Of a DNA stretch of 64,000 nucleotides, positions 15,435 through 23,816 are shown piece after piece. The stretch's first letter is position 1. Every line of letters begins with the position of its first letter. This stretch comes from Pseudacidovorax sp. (lineage in GTDB: Bacteria; Pseudomonadota; Gammaproteobacteria; Burkholderiales; Burkholderiaceae_C), in assembly GCF_017991995.1 (NCBI RefSeq), contig NZ_JAGOPN010000011.1, positions 124,001 through 188,000 on the forward strand, read 5' to 3'. Position numbers and translations under genes: made by a program. Under the pieces are notes generated by a model. The model did not search any database. It had not been told where the DNA came from and saw only the letters and a program-made list of their open reading frames with translations.

Positions 15435-16121
15435 ATGCCCACCCTGCCCAGCCCCGCCCAGCCGGCCACCATCACGATCGCGCCGCTCGAGGTGCGCTCG
15501 ACCAGTCTGGCCGAGCAGGCCTACGACCGGCTGCGCACGCTCATCCTCGACCGCAAGATCTCGGGCGGCAGCCCGCTGCAGGAAGGCCGCCTGGCCGAAG
15601 AGCTGGGCATCTCCCGCACGCCCATGCGCGAGGCCCTGGTACGCCTGGCCGGCGAAGGCCTGCTGGTGCGGCGCGACGCGCGCTCGTACGCCGTGCGCGC
15701 GCTGGGCACCAAGGAATATTTCGACTGCATGCGCGCGCGCGAGGTGATCGAGGGCGAAGCCATCGCGTTGGCCGCGCCGCGCATCTCCAACGAGGAACTC
15801 GACGCGCTCGAAGCCGAGGTACGCGCCCTGGACGAGGGCGAGCACGACGAGACCGCCCACTGGCATTTCGACGACAAGCTGCACCTGTTCCTGGCCGGCG
15901 CCAGCGGCAACGTCGTGTTTCCGCGCCTGGTGGAGGAGCTGCGGGTGAATGCCCGGCTCTTCCGCCTGCACAGTCCGCTGCACCGCCAGCGCGAGAACCA
16001 CGACGAGCACGGCCGCATCCTGGAGGCGCTGCGCAGCCGCGACGCGGACCGCGCGCGCGAGGCCATGCGCGCGCACCTGCGCAGCCTGCAGGAAGACGTG
16101 CGCCGCGCCATCCTGGACTGA
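15435..16121 (+). CDS. GntR-family regulator, FCD subfamily
   Basis: Cytoplasmic regulator of 228 aa. A winged helix-turn-helix spans about residues 25-90 (LAEQAYDRLRTLILDRKISG, LAEELGISRTPMREAL). The FCD sensor follows, with metal-binding residues in HFDDKLHLFL, ENHDEHGRI and MRAHLRSL. It is the last gene of the operon begun at 11247, 113 bp after the hydantoinase gene. The GTATAC cluster at 11186-11208 matches operators known for this subfamily, so it probably represses both divergent units until a pathway metabolite binds. Confidence 0.92.
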   Translation: MPTLPSPAQPATITIAPLEVRSTSLAEQAYDRLRTLILDRKISGGSPLQEGRLAEELGISRTPMREALVRLAGEGLLVRRDARSYAVRALGTKEYFDCMRAREVIEGEAIALAAPRISNEELDALEAEVRALDEGEHDETAHWHFDDKLHLFLAGASGNVVFPRLVEELRVNARLFRLHSPLHRQRENHDEHGRILEALRSRDADRAREAMRAHLRSLQEDVRRAILD

Positions 16122-16134
16122 GCCGCCGAGGCAG

Positions 16135-16157
16135 CGAGCCGCACGATCCCCGGCTCG
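16135..16157. terminator. Possible terminator hairpin between convergent genes
   Basis: CGAGCCG and CGGCTCG form a 7-bp stem with a 9-nt loop directly after the GntR stop at 16121 and before the convergent stop at 16191. No U-tract is seen, so this is a weak call. Confidence 0.35.
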
Positions 16158-16190
16158 GGACTGGCATCACCCCCGCCGTCCACGTGAGAC

Positions 16191-16691
16191 TCAGAGCGCC
16201 GCCACGCGCCTGAACTGCTGGTTGAGGTACACCAGCGGGTCGCACGTCGACCCGGCCGTCCGCACCGCACGCACTTCGCCGAGAAAGATCGTGTGCGTGG
16301 TGTAGGGTATCTGCCGAACCACCGCGCAATCGAATGCCACGATGGCGGAGCCAAGCAGCGGCGCCCCCGTCACTGCGCGGTCCCAGACGCCGGTCTGGAA
16401 GCGCTCATGACGCCGTGACGGATCACTGAAGACCTGAGCCATGCCCTGGTCGGACGCCGCCAGCACATTCACCGCGAAGATGCCTGCCGCCAGGATGTCG
16501 GCGTGCGCCGAGGCACCCTGGTTGATGCAGACCAGCAGGGTCGGCGGATCCGCCACCACCGAGCTGACCGCGGTGGCGATCAGTCCGACGCGCCGCTCGT
16601 CCAGCTGGCTGGTGATCAGAGAAACGCCAGCGGCCAGCCGGCGCATGCCGGTCTTGAAAGCGTCCGGGACGTGGAGTTCATCGGTGACCAT
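16191..16691 (-). CDS. Flavin reductase-like protein (two-component monooxygenase partner)
   Basis: Cytoplasmic FMN/FAD reductase domain protein of 166 aa. The flavin-reductase fold is indicated by FKTGMRRLAAGVSLITS, TAVSSVVADPPTLLVCIN, FAVNVLAASDQ and the C-terminal DPLVYLNQQFRRV. Such proteins use NAD(P)H to reduce flavin for a partner monooxygenase. The partner is almost certainly the NtaA-type protein encoded 23 bp upstream on the same strand. The ATG at 16691 leads straight into the conserved fold; sequence further upstream in the frame belongs to the neighbour's coding region. Confidence 0.9.
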   Translation of the reverse strand: MVTDELHVPDAFKTGMRRLAAGVSLITSQLDERRVGLIATAVSSVVADPPTLLVCINQGASAHADILAAGIFAVNVLAASDQGMAQVFSDPSRRHERFQTGVWDRAVTGAPLLGSAIVAFDCAVVRQIPYTTHTIFLGEVRAVRTAGSTCDPLVYLNQQFRRVAAL

Positions 16692-16714
16692 GGAGTGCTT
16701 CCGGCAGCGGCACC

Positions 16715-18139
16715 TCAAGCCGCCGCCGTCTCCTTGTTCCAGCTGACGCCCGTCCCGCCAGCGCTCTTCTCGGCCGCGCCCTTGAAGGCACCGCGGTATC
16801 GGGCGGCCGCGTGCCGCTCGGGCAGGCGCCCGCCCGTCTCGGGGAACATCTTCTGGCGAAGCGAACCCGAGGCGTACTCGCGCTGGGCCAGGCCACGATC
16901 CTGCAGCAGGGGAATGACATGCTCGATGAAGTCCTTGTACGACTGCGGGAAGAACTGCGCGATCATGTTCACGCCATCGATGCCCGCGTCCTGCCACTTC
17001 TCCAGTTCATCGGCAATGCTTTCGGGCGTTCCGACCATCCGGCCGCTGTACGACAGGGCCTTGACCAGGTCGGACACCTTGGCCTTCTGGCCGTTGTGGG
17101 AGTCCTCGTACATGCGGGCATAGCCCTGGACGCCCGACATGTTGGCCTGGTCAAGCGTCATGTCGGGGTCGAGGCCGCCCAGGTCGATGCCCATGTCGCG
17201 GCTGATGTGCGCGGCCAGGCCGTCGTAGCTCACCCACCGGTCGATCTCTTCCGACTTGCGCCAGGCTTCCTCCATGGTGCTTCCCACCACGAAGGAGAAG
17301 CCCTGAATGAACTTGATGTCGTCGGCACGACGTCCTGCGGCCACGGCCAGCTCGCGCTGCTCCGCGATGCCCTTGCGCGCGCCTTCCAGCGTTGGGTAGA
17401 GCACGAAGGTGCCTTCGGCATGCCTGGCAGCAAACTCGCGTCCCACCTTGGAGGAGCCCGCCTGATAGAGCACGGGCACGCGCTGCGGTGTGGGCGACAC
17501 CATGTGCGGTCCGAGGACGCTGTAGCGCTTGCTTTGGTGATAGATGCGATGGATCTTGTCCGCATCGGCATAGATGCCGTTGGCACGGTCCGCCAGAACC
17601 GCGCCTTCGTCCCAGGAGCCTTCCCACAGCTTGTAGACCACGTCCATGTATTCCTCGGCCCAGCGGTAGCGCTCGTCATGCTCGACGATCTGGTCGAAGC
17701 CGAAGTTCTGGGCGGCGTTGTGGGTGGCGCTGGTGACGATGTTCCAGCCGATGCGGCCCTTGCTCAGGTGATCGAGGGTGGACATGCGGCGCGCGAAGCT
17801 GAACGGATGCTCCGACATGATGGAGCTGGTGAAGGTCAGCCCCAGGTGCTCGGTCACCCCGATCAGCGCGGCACACAGCGCGCCGGTGTCGTTGCACGGG
17901 ATCTGCATTCCTTCCTTGATGTACGTGTCCCACGATCCGTTGTAGGCCGGATCGATGCCCAGGATGTCCGCCAGGAACAGCGCATCGAACTTGCCTTTTT
18001 CGAGGAGCCTGCACAGGTCTTTCCAGGTGTCCAGGTCATCGAAGTTCATCTGCGTCGTTTCGGGATGACGCCAGGTGCCGTGATAGATGTGGGAGACCAC
18101 ATTCATCGAGAAGCAATTGAAGATCAGACGTTTACGCAT
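16715..18139 (-). CDS. LLM-class flavin-dependent monooxygenase, NtaA/SnaA/DszA/SoxA-like
   Basis: TIM-barrel flavin-dependent monooxygenase of 474 aa. Characteristic segments are FNCFSMNVVSHIYHGTWRHP, FDALFLADILGI, SSIMSEHPFSFARRMSTLDHLSKGRIGWNIVTS and PVLYQAGSSKVGREFAARHA. The subfamily oxidises chelators (nitrilotriacetate), sulfones or related S/N compounds with reduced flavin from a separate reductase, which is encoded directly downstream. The start at 18139 precedes the conserved MRKRLIF beta strand. An AraC-type gene lies 216 bp upstream on the same strand and may control the pair. The substrate is not identifiable from sequence. Confidence 0.9.
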   Translation of the reverse strand: MRKRLIFNCFSMNVVSHIYHGTWRHPETTQMNFDDLDTWKDLCRLLEKGKFDALFLADILGIDPAYNGSWDTYIKEGMQIPCNDTGALCAALIGVTEHLGLTFTSSIMSEHPFSFARRMSTLDHLSKGRIGWNIVTSATHNAAQNFGFDQIVEHDERYRWAEEYMDVVYKLWEGSWDEGAVLADRANGIYADADKIHRIYHQSKRYSVLGPHMVSPTPQRVPVLYQAGSSKVGREFAARHAEGTFVLYPTLEGARKGIAEQRELAVAAGRRADDIKFIQGFSFVVGSTMEEAWRKSEEIDRWVSYDGLAAHISRDMGIDLGGLDPDMTLDQANMSGVQGYARMYEDSHNGQKAKVSDLVKALSYSGRMVGTPESIADELEKWQDAGIDGVNMIAQFFPQSYKDFIEHVIPLLQDRGLAQREYASGSLRQKMFPETGGRLPERHAAARYRGAFKGAAEKSAGGTGVSWNKETAAA

Positions 18140-18355
18140 GAGGAGTTCCGGGTTGTGGGCGTTGGGAGATTCCAGTCTAGGAAGCCCTCCGACCCGGGTC
18201 TTGGCTCTGCGCGCACGCGCATTGTTCTGCGAGGGAATGGCTTGATGCGGCACGTCGACGGCGCAAAGCCGCGGCGTCTGCGCGACAGTGAAACAGGGAT
18301 GTCGCCTGCCGCCTCGCGCACGATGCGCGAGCGCTCGGCCGAGCTTCGTGCGTAT

Positions 18356-19306
18356 TCAGCGGGCGGCTGCGGCCCGATGTTCCCTCGGCGTATGGCCGAA
18401 CTTCGCGCGGAAGGTGCGGCTGAAATGCGAGAGGTCGTTGAAGCCCCAACGGTAGGCAATCTGCGAGATGGACAGCGCCGGCTCGGCGCTGCGCAGGTCC
18501 TGCGCACAGTGCTCGAGCCGGCTCTCCAGAAGGATCCGCCCGAAGGACCGACCACCTTCTTCGAGCACCTTGTGCAGGTAGCGTGCAGATACCCGGAAGT
18601 GGGCAGCCACGCTCGATGGTGAAAGATGCGGGTCCGCCGCGTTCAGCTCGATGTGCTTGGTGACGGTGGCACAGAAACCTTGCCGGGCGCTTTGCTGGGC
18701 GGACTCGCGGGCTTGCGCCGTGGCACCAAGGGAGAGCGCGACCAGGTTGACGAGGCTCTCTCCCAGCTTCGCACCGGCGGCATCCGGAACGGCTTGCGCG
18801 CGCTGCGCGATCAGGGTCAGGAAATCGATGGCCATGCTCCCCAACCCGCCATCGTTGGCGACCTTGATCGCAGTCTTCTGTTCCGGGCGCTGCACCAGCG
18901 GTCGCAGCAGATGGTGCGGAATCCGGAACGAATGCTGCTCCCAGTCGTCGCTGCAGTAATCGTTCAGGTAAGGCTGCGTCGAATCCACGATCGAAAACTC
19001 ACCGGGACCGAGGAGTGCGTCGCGTCCGCCCTGGATCATTCGGCACTGTCCCCGCGTCTGCAGGTTGAGGAAGTACACCTCGGTCGGCATGCGCCGGATC
19101 TCGGATGCTCCCCGGTAGATCTCCTGGCGCGACGACGAGATCGTGGTGACGTTGATCGTGGATAGCGGATGTGCGCTGACCCGCCCCACGAACTGCCGCT
19201 CGTCGGCCACCCGCGGATCCAGCGCCACATAGGTCTGGCAGAGCACGTCACGCCAGAACCCGAACTTGTCCCGGCCTGAAAGGTTCTCGGTGGTCCAGGT
19301 ATGCAT
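18356..19306 (-). CDS. AraC-family transcriptional regulator
   Basis: Cytoplasmic activator-type regulator of 316 aa. The N-terminal half resembles the AraC-binding-like (FeaR/AraC_binding_2) domain, with FWRDVLCQTYVALDP and LLGPGEFSIVDSTQPY. The C-terminal double helix-turn-helix spans about residues 215-312, with FRVSARYLHKVLEEGGRSF and the classic ISQIAYRWGFNDLSHFSRTF. It lies between the TRAP operon upstream and the monooxygenase pair downstream, all on one strand. A role in activating the monooxygenase genes is likely by proximity but not shown. Confidence 0.9.
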   Translation of the reverse strand: MHTWTTENLSGRDKFGFWRDVLCQTYVALDPRVADERQFVGRVSAHPLSTINVTTISSSRQEIYRGASEIRRMPTEVYFLNLQTRGQCRMIQGGRDALLGPGEFSIVDSTQPYLNDYCSDDWEQHSFRIPHHLLRPLVQRPEQKTAIKVANDGGLGSMAIDFLTLIAQRAQAVPDAAGAKLGESLVNLVALSLGATAQARESAQQSARQGFCATVTKHIELNAADPHLSPSSVAAHFRVSARYLHKVLEEGGRSFGRILLESRLEHCAQDLRSAEPALSISQIAYRWGFNDLSHFSRTFRAKFGHTPREHRAAAAR

Positions 19307-19434
19307 GGTTTTGGCGCAGGGACGTCAGGCGGTCCGCGACGACAGCAATAACCATGCCGAATTCTTCCGCCGGCGAGCCCTCGCAGCCCCGGGGCCGCAA
19401 CGCGATGTCACGCCGCGAGCCGTGCCGCAGCGGC

Positions 19435-19474
19435 GAGGCGCGGCGAGGCGACCCGCCTCGCCCCGCTGCGCCTC
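19435..19474 (-). terminator. Nested GC hairpin after the TRAP operon
   Basis: GGCGAGGC (19442-19449) and GCCTCGCC (19455-19462) form a perfect 8-bp stem. An outer pair, GAGGCGC (19435-19441) and GCGCCTC (19468-19474), encloses it. The structure overlaps the dctM stop at 19473 and lies where transcripts of the minus-strand TRAP operon would end. No clear U-tract is visible. Confidence 0.42.
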
Positions 19475-20753
19475 AGCCGCCGAACCAGCGCGCCGGCACG
19501 ATCACCAGTTGGGGAAACAGCACCATCACGAACATGATGGCGAACTCCGCCGCCATGAAGGGCAGCACCCCGCGGGTGACCTCGTCCATCTTCATGCGGC
19601 CCACACCCGCCACCACGTTCAGTACCACGCCCACCGGCGGCGTGATCAGACCGATGGAGTTGTTGATGATGAACATCACGCCGAAGTAGACCGGGTCGAT
19701 GCCCGCCTTGATCACCACCGGCATCAGCACCGGCGTGAGGATCAGGATGGTCGGCGTCATGTCCAGCGCGGTGCCGACCACCATCACCAGCACCATGATG
19801 CCGATCATCAACAGCACCTTGTTGCCCATGAAGGGCTCCAGCAGTCCCACCACCTTCGATGGCAGGTCGGCCACGGTGATGAGCCAGGCGCTGACCATGG
19901 CCGCCGCGATCAGGAACATCACCACCGCGCTGGTCTTGGCCGCCGCTACGAACACGTCGCGCAACTGCCAGAAGTTCAGCTCGCGGTAGACGAAGGTCGC
20001 CACGGCAAAGGCATACACCGCCGCGACCACCGCCGCTTCGGTGGGCGTGAACACGCCCATGCGCAGGCCCACCAGGATGATCACCGGCAGCAGCAGCGCC
20101 CAGCCCGCCTCGCGCGCGGCCGCGAGGATCTCACGGCGGCTCTTGCGCGGCGGCGGCGCGACCTTCTCGCGCCGCACCACCCAGGCCCAGGTGATCCACA
20201 GCGCGCCGCCGATCATCAGCCCCGGCGCGATGGCCGCGAGGAAGAGCTTGGAGATCGACACATTGGCCGCCACGCCGAAGATCACCAGCCCGATGCTGGG
20301 CGGGATCACCGGCCCGATGATGCCGGTGGCCGCGATCAGCCCGCCCGCGCGGGCCTTGTCGTGACCGGCGGCAGTCATCATGGGCAGCAGCAGTGCCGTG
20401 AGCGCCGCGGCATCGGCCACGGCCGAGCCCGAGAGGGCCGACAGCAGGCAGCCCGCCATGATGGTCACATAGCCCAGCCCGCCGCGCACATGCCCCACCA
20501 ACGAGAGCGCCAGGTTGACGATGCGCTTGGACAGGCCGCCCACGTTCATGATCTCGCCGGCGAGCATGAAGAAGGGCACGGCCAGCAGCGGAAAGCTGTC
20601 GGCACCGCCGATGAGGTTCTGCGTGAGGATCTGCGCGTCGAACAGGTCCAGCTGCCACATCAGGGCCACGCCGCTGGCCAGCAGCGCGAAGGAGATCGGC
20701 ATGCCGATGGCCATGGCCAGCAGCAGCGATCCGATGAACACGGTCAGCGTCAT
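19473..20753 (-). CDS. dctM: TRAP transporter large permease subunit
   Basis: Inner-membrane DctM-type protein of 426 aa with about twelve hydrophobic segments. Family features are PFFMLAGEIMNVGGLSKRIV, SGSAVADAAALTALLLPMM, GIIGPVIPPSIGLVIFGVAANVSISKLFLAAIAPG and a C-terminal half with FGVMFIINNSIGLITPPVGVVLN. It uses the sodium gradient to import an organic acid delivered by a DctP receptor. It overlaps the small permease gene by ATGA. The matching receptor gene upstream carries an in-frame stop, which leaves the permease without an obvious cognate receptor. Confidence 0.95.
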   Translation of the reverse strand: MTLTVFIGSLLLAMAIGMPISFALLASGVALMWQLDLFDAQILTQNLIGGADSFPLLAVPFFMLAGEIMNVGGLSKRIVNLALSLVGHVRGGLGYVTIMAGCLLSALSGSAVADAAALTALLLPMMTAAGHDKARAGGLIAATGIIGPVIPPSIGLVIFGVAANVSISKLFLAAIAPGLMIGGALWITWAWVVRREKVAPPPRKSRREILAAAREAGWALLLPVIILVGLRMGVFTPTEAAVVAAVYAFAVATFVYRELNFWQLRDVFVAAAKTSAVVMFLIAAAMVSAWLITVADLPSKVVGLLEPFMGNKVLLMIGIMVLVMVVGTALDMTPTILILTPVLMPVVIKAGIDPVYFGVMFIINNSIGLITPPVGVVLNVVAGVGRMKMDEVTRGVLPFMAAEFAIMFVMVLFPQLVIVPARWFGG

Positions 20754-21337
20754 GGCCGGCCTTTCTGGGAATGTGGGTTCGGTTGTGCCTGCGAGGCCTG
20801 GGCGTTGCCCAGCACCTGTGCCAGCGCCGCGGCCTCTTCCGACTCCTGCACGGCGACGAGTTCGTCCTCGCGCAGGCGGCCCGTAAGCAGGCGGCCCAGG
20901 TCGATCAGCAGCAGCAGGCCACCGCCGATGGCGAACACGATGCCCACGCTGTAGACGATGGCCATCGAGAGGCCGGTGACCGGCGCCTCCACGTCCCAGT
21001 TGATGCGCGTCTGCACGATGCTGCCCTGCAGAAGCAGCCACAGCATGTAGAGCATCAGCAGCTGGCTCAGCAGCAGGCACAGCTTCTTGCCGGCAGGCGG
21101 CAGGCGGCCGACGACCATGTCCACGCCCAGATGGGCGCGCTCGTGCAACGCCACCAGCGCGCCGAGGAAGGTCATCCAGATGAAGAGCCAGCGCGAGACT
21201 TCTTCGGACAGCAGGATGCCCGAGTTGAAGCCGTAGCGCAGCACGACGTTGCCGAACACGAGCACGACCATCACGGCCAGCATGAGCGCAACCAGGTTCT
21301 CCACCGCGCGGCAGGCGCGGTCGATCCAGCGATTCAT
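20750..21337 (-). CDS. dctQ: TRAP transporter small permease subunit
   Basis: Inner-membrane DctQ-type protein of 195 aa with four hydrophobic segments. ENLVALMLAVMVVLVFGNVVLRYG and SEEVSRWLFIWMTFLGALVALHERAHLGVD are the family hallmarks. A polar Glu/Ala-rich C-terminal tail of about 40 residues extends beyond the last membrane helix. The ATG at 21337 fits the usual short cytoplasmic N-terminus. It is co-transcribed with dctM (ATGA overlap) and with the dehydroquinase-like gene 55 bp upstream. Confidence 0.93.
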   Translation of the reverse strand: MNRWIDRACRAVENLVALMLAVMVVLVFGNVVLRYGFNSGILLSEEVSRWLFIWMTFLGALVALHERAHLGVDMVVGRLPPAGKKLCLLLSQLLMLYMLWLLLQGSIVQTRINWDVEAPVTGLSMAIVYSVGIVFAIGGGLLLLIDLGRLLTGRLREDELVAVQESEEAAALAQVLGNAQASQAQPNPHSQKGRP

Positions 21338-21392
21338 GATGAGGATCTCCCGGAGCGCGCCGCAGCGGGCGCGCTCCTGTGGAGGCCGGGCG

Positions 21393-21836
21393 TCAGCGCC
21401 GGGCCTCGCGCACGATCTCGACCAGCCCGCGCAGCGCCGCAAGGTACGACTGAGGCCCAAGGCCCTGGATCGTGCCGCGCACGGCGGGCGAGATGATGGA
21501 ATGCGCCCGCCAGCTCTCGCGGGCGGCAATGTTGGACATGTGCACTTCCAGCACGGGGAAGGGCATGGCCTTGATGGCATCGTGCAGCGGCACGCCGTGC
21601 TGCGTCAGGCCGGCAGGGTTGACCAGCGCGCCGTCGGCGCTGTCGATGTGCTCGTGCAGGAAGTCGATCAACGCGCCTTCGTGGTTGGACTGCAGCGTGT
21701 GGACCTGCACGCGCAGCTCTTCCGCCAGGGCGGCGATGCGCGCATTGATCTCCGCCAGCGTGGTGGTGCCGTAGATGTGCGGCTCGCGGCGGCCGAACAG
21801 GTTGAGGTTGGGTCCGTGCAGGACGAGGATGTTCAT
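21393..21836 (-). CDS. aroQ: Type II 3-dehydroquinate dehydratase-like protein
   Basis: Flavodoxin-like AroQ-family enzyme of 147 aa (159 nt-scale alternative ATG at 21848 would add four residues). The family reversibly dehydrates 3-dehydroquinate. GPNLNLFGRREPHIYG supplies the catalytic Arg and Tyr, QSNHEG and the late VHMSN His and ARESWR Arg residues are kept. In the substrate loop, canonical GxLTHTSxALRDA is here AGLTQHGVPLHDA, so the substrate-contacting His after Thr is replaced by Gln. Location inside a TRAP transport operon points to a catabolic quinate/shikimate-type role or an altered substrate rather than housekeeping aromatic synthesis. Confidence 0.85.
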   Translation of the reverse strand: MNILVLHGPNLNLFGRREPHIYGTTTLAEINARIAALAEELRVQVHTLQSNHEGALIDFLHEHIDSADGALVNPAGLTQHGVPLHDAIKAMPFPVLEVHMSNIAARESWRAHSIISPAVRGTIQGLGPQSYLAALRGLVEIVREARR

Positions 21837-21862
21837 GGAAGCGCTCATGCGGGTTGCGGAAA

Positions 21863-22879
21863 TCACTGCTTGCGGATGCGGGCCAGCTCATCCTTGTAGA
21901 GCTTGACCATGGCGGGGTCGTACTGCGCGGCGAACTTGTCGATCACCGGCTGGGCGATCTGACGCATGCGGGCCTGCTGGTCGGCCGACAGCTCGTTGAA
22001 CTGCGCGCCCTTGGCCTGCAGCTCGCCCAGCGCCTTCTGCGCGGCGGCGCGGCTCACCTGGCGCTGGTAGGCACGCGACTCGTCGGCGGCCTCGCGCATC
22101 CACTTCTGCTCCTGGGGCGTGAGCTGGTCCCAGAACTTCTTGCTCACCAGCACGATGTTGGCGGCGTACACGTGGTTGGTGGCGCTGACTTACTTCTGCA
22201 CTTCGTAGAACTTGTTGGACAGGATCACCGAGAAGGGGTTTTCCTGGCCGTCCACCGCCTTGGATTCGAGCGCACCATAGAGCTCCGCGAAAGGCATCGG
22301 CACGGGGTTGGCCTTGAAGGCCTTGAAGGTGTCGAGGAACACGGGGTTCGGGATCACGCGGATCTTCAAACCCTCCAGGTCTTCCGGCTTGGTGATGGCC
22401 TGGCGGCTGTTGGTCACGTTGCGGAAGCCCAGGTCCCAGTAGCCCAGTGCCACCAGGCCCTTCTCGGGCAGCTTGGCGATCAGCGCCTGGCCCAGCGGGC
22501 CGTCGAGCAGGGCATCGGCCTGCTCGAAGGTGGCCACCGAGAAGGGGAAGTCGACCAGTCCGAACTCCTTGACGATGCCCGCGAGCGAGGTGGTGGCCGG
22601 CGCCGACATCTGCTGCACGCCGCCCTGCAGCGCGGCCTGCTGCTGCATCTCGTTGCCCAGCTGGTTGGACGGGTACTCCTGCACCTTCATCTTGCCGCCG
22701 CTCTTGGTCGAGAGCAGTTCGGCGAAGCGCTTGACGCCGAAGCTCACCGGATGGTCGGGGTTGTTGAGGTGGCCGAAGCGGATGGTGCGCTCCTGCTGGG
22801 CAACGGCGGGCAGGGCGAACGCGGCGGCGAGGCCCGCGGCGACGAAGGCTCGGACGAATTTCTTCAAGGTTGTCTCCAT
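21863..22879 (-). pseudogene. dctP: TRAP transporter DctP receptor interrupted by one in-frame TAA
   Basis: A full-length DctP-family periplasmic receptor frame (339 codons counting the final stop) with a Sec signal (KFVRAFVAAGLAAAFALPAVAQ). Codon 230 is TAA (plus-strand 22190-22192), after KFYEVQK. Reading continues in the same frame with VSATNHVYAANIVLVSKKFW to the normal C-terminus. The intact paralogue at 54759 reads KFYEVQKYLSVTNHVYTAN here, so the stop replaces a Tyr codon; a single G-to-T change at plus-strand base 22190 (TAC to TAA) accounts for it. The rest of the frame looks undamaged, so the lesion is recent, is a sequencing error, or is read through. The DctQ and DctM genes follow downstream. 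Confidence 0.85.
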
Positions 22880-22935
22880 GAGGGTTGGACGGTGGCCGGC
22901 CACTCGGACCCGCCAGGCGGCGCGATCATAAGCAC

Positions 22936-22954
22936 ATGTGGAAAGAATTTCCAC
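22936..22954. promoter_or_regulatory. IclR-type operator between dctP and its IclR regulator
   Basis: TGTGGAAAGAATTTCCACA has perfect 8-bp arms (TGTGGAAA and TTTCCACA) around GAA. It closely resembles the E. coli IclR consensus GGAAATNATTTCC. It lies between the divergent starts at 22879 and 23034, so one IclR dimer or tetramer could control both transcripts. Confidence 0.72.
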
Positions 22955-23033
22955 AGTGAAAATCTATTCGGTGCTTTGGTACAGTGGCGCCCGTCCAAGA
23001 AATCGCCGACCTCTGTCGGCCGGGAGCCGAAAC

Positions 23034-23816
23034 ATGAGTGGTGTGATGGAACGCAGCTTCAAGGTGCTCGAATACCTTGCCGACCATCCTCAGGGTTGCG
23101 CGCTGTCGGTGCTCGCCAGCGAGCTGCAGCTGCCGCTGTCGGCCACCCATCGCATCCTCTCGGACCTCGTGCGCTGCGGCCATGTGCGGCAGGACGAGCG
23201 CGACGGCCACTACCAGATCACCATCAAGCTCGCTGCCCTGGGCCTGGCCTTCCTCAGCCGCTCCGGCGTCGTGGATGTGGCGCAGCCGCTGCTCGAGCAG
23301 CTGGCGCAGACCTCGGGCGAGCTGGTGCGGCTGGCGGTGGTCGATGGCGAGGAACTGACCTTCGTCGCCAAGGCCCAGGGCGCCACGCGCGGCCTGCGCT
23401 ATGACCCGGACATGGGCCTGTCGGTGGAGCTGTCGTGCAGCGCGGCCGGTCATGCCTGGCTGTCGACCCTGGGCGACGACGAGGCACTGGCCATCGTGGC
23501 GCGGCGCGGGCTGGGCAGCCCCAAGGACTTCGGCCCCAAGGCACCCACCTCGATCAAGGCCGTGATGACCTATGTGAAGGCCGCCCGCCAACGCGGCTTC
23601 AGCATGATCAACGAGGTGTTCGCACCCGGCATGACCGCCATGGCAGCGCCTGTGGCCGGCCCCGGCGACAAGGCCATCGGCGTCATCACCATCGCCGGGC
23701 CGGCCGTGCGCCTGACGCCACAGCGCATGGAAGAGCTGGGCCCCGCGCTGCTGGAGACCGCACAGGACGTCTCACGCGCCAGCGGCGCCTCGCCGCTGTT
23801 CCGCCGCCGGGCCTGA
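23034..23816 (+). CDS. IclR-family transcriptional regulator (TRAP operon)
   Basis: Cytoplasmic regulator of 260 aa. The N-terminal winged helix (residues 5-65: FKVLEYLADHPQG, LPLSATHRILSDLVRCGHV) is followed by the IclR ligand-binding domain, with LSCSAAGHAWLSTL and FAPGMTAMAAPV motifs. The ATG at 23034 is chosen because it leads directly into the helix-turn-helix. It is divergent from the TRAP/dehydroquinase operon and has a matching operator in the gap. It is a close paralogue of the IclR gene at 58362, which also sits beside a DctP gene. The ligand is probably the transported acid or a metabolite of it. Confidence 0.93.
   Translation: MSGVMERSFKVLEYLADHPQGCALSVLASELQLPLSATHRILSDLVRCGHVRQDERDGHYQITIKLAALGLAFLSRSGVVDVAQPLLEQLAQTSGELVRLAVVDGEELTFVAKAQGATRGLRYDPDMGLSVELSCSAAGHAWLSTLGDDEALAIVARRGLGSPKDFGPKAPTSIKAVMTYVKAARQRGFSMINEVFAPGMTAMAAPVAGPGDKAIGVITIAGPAVRLTPQRMEELGPALLETAQDVSRASGASPLFRRRA

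Noticed and set aside
19266-20954. Plus-strand frame of about 560 codons opposite the TRAP permease
   Set aside because: Same antisense artefact: a His/Arg/Gln-rich translation lying over a clear DctM gene.
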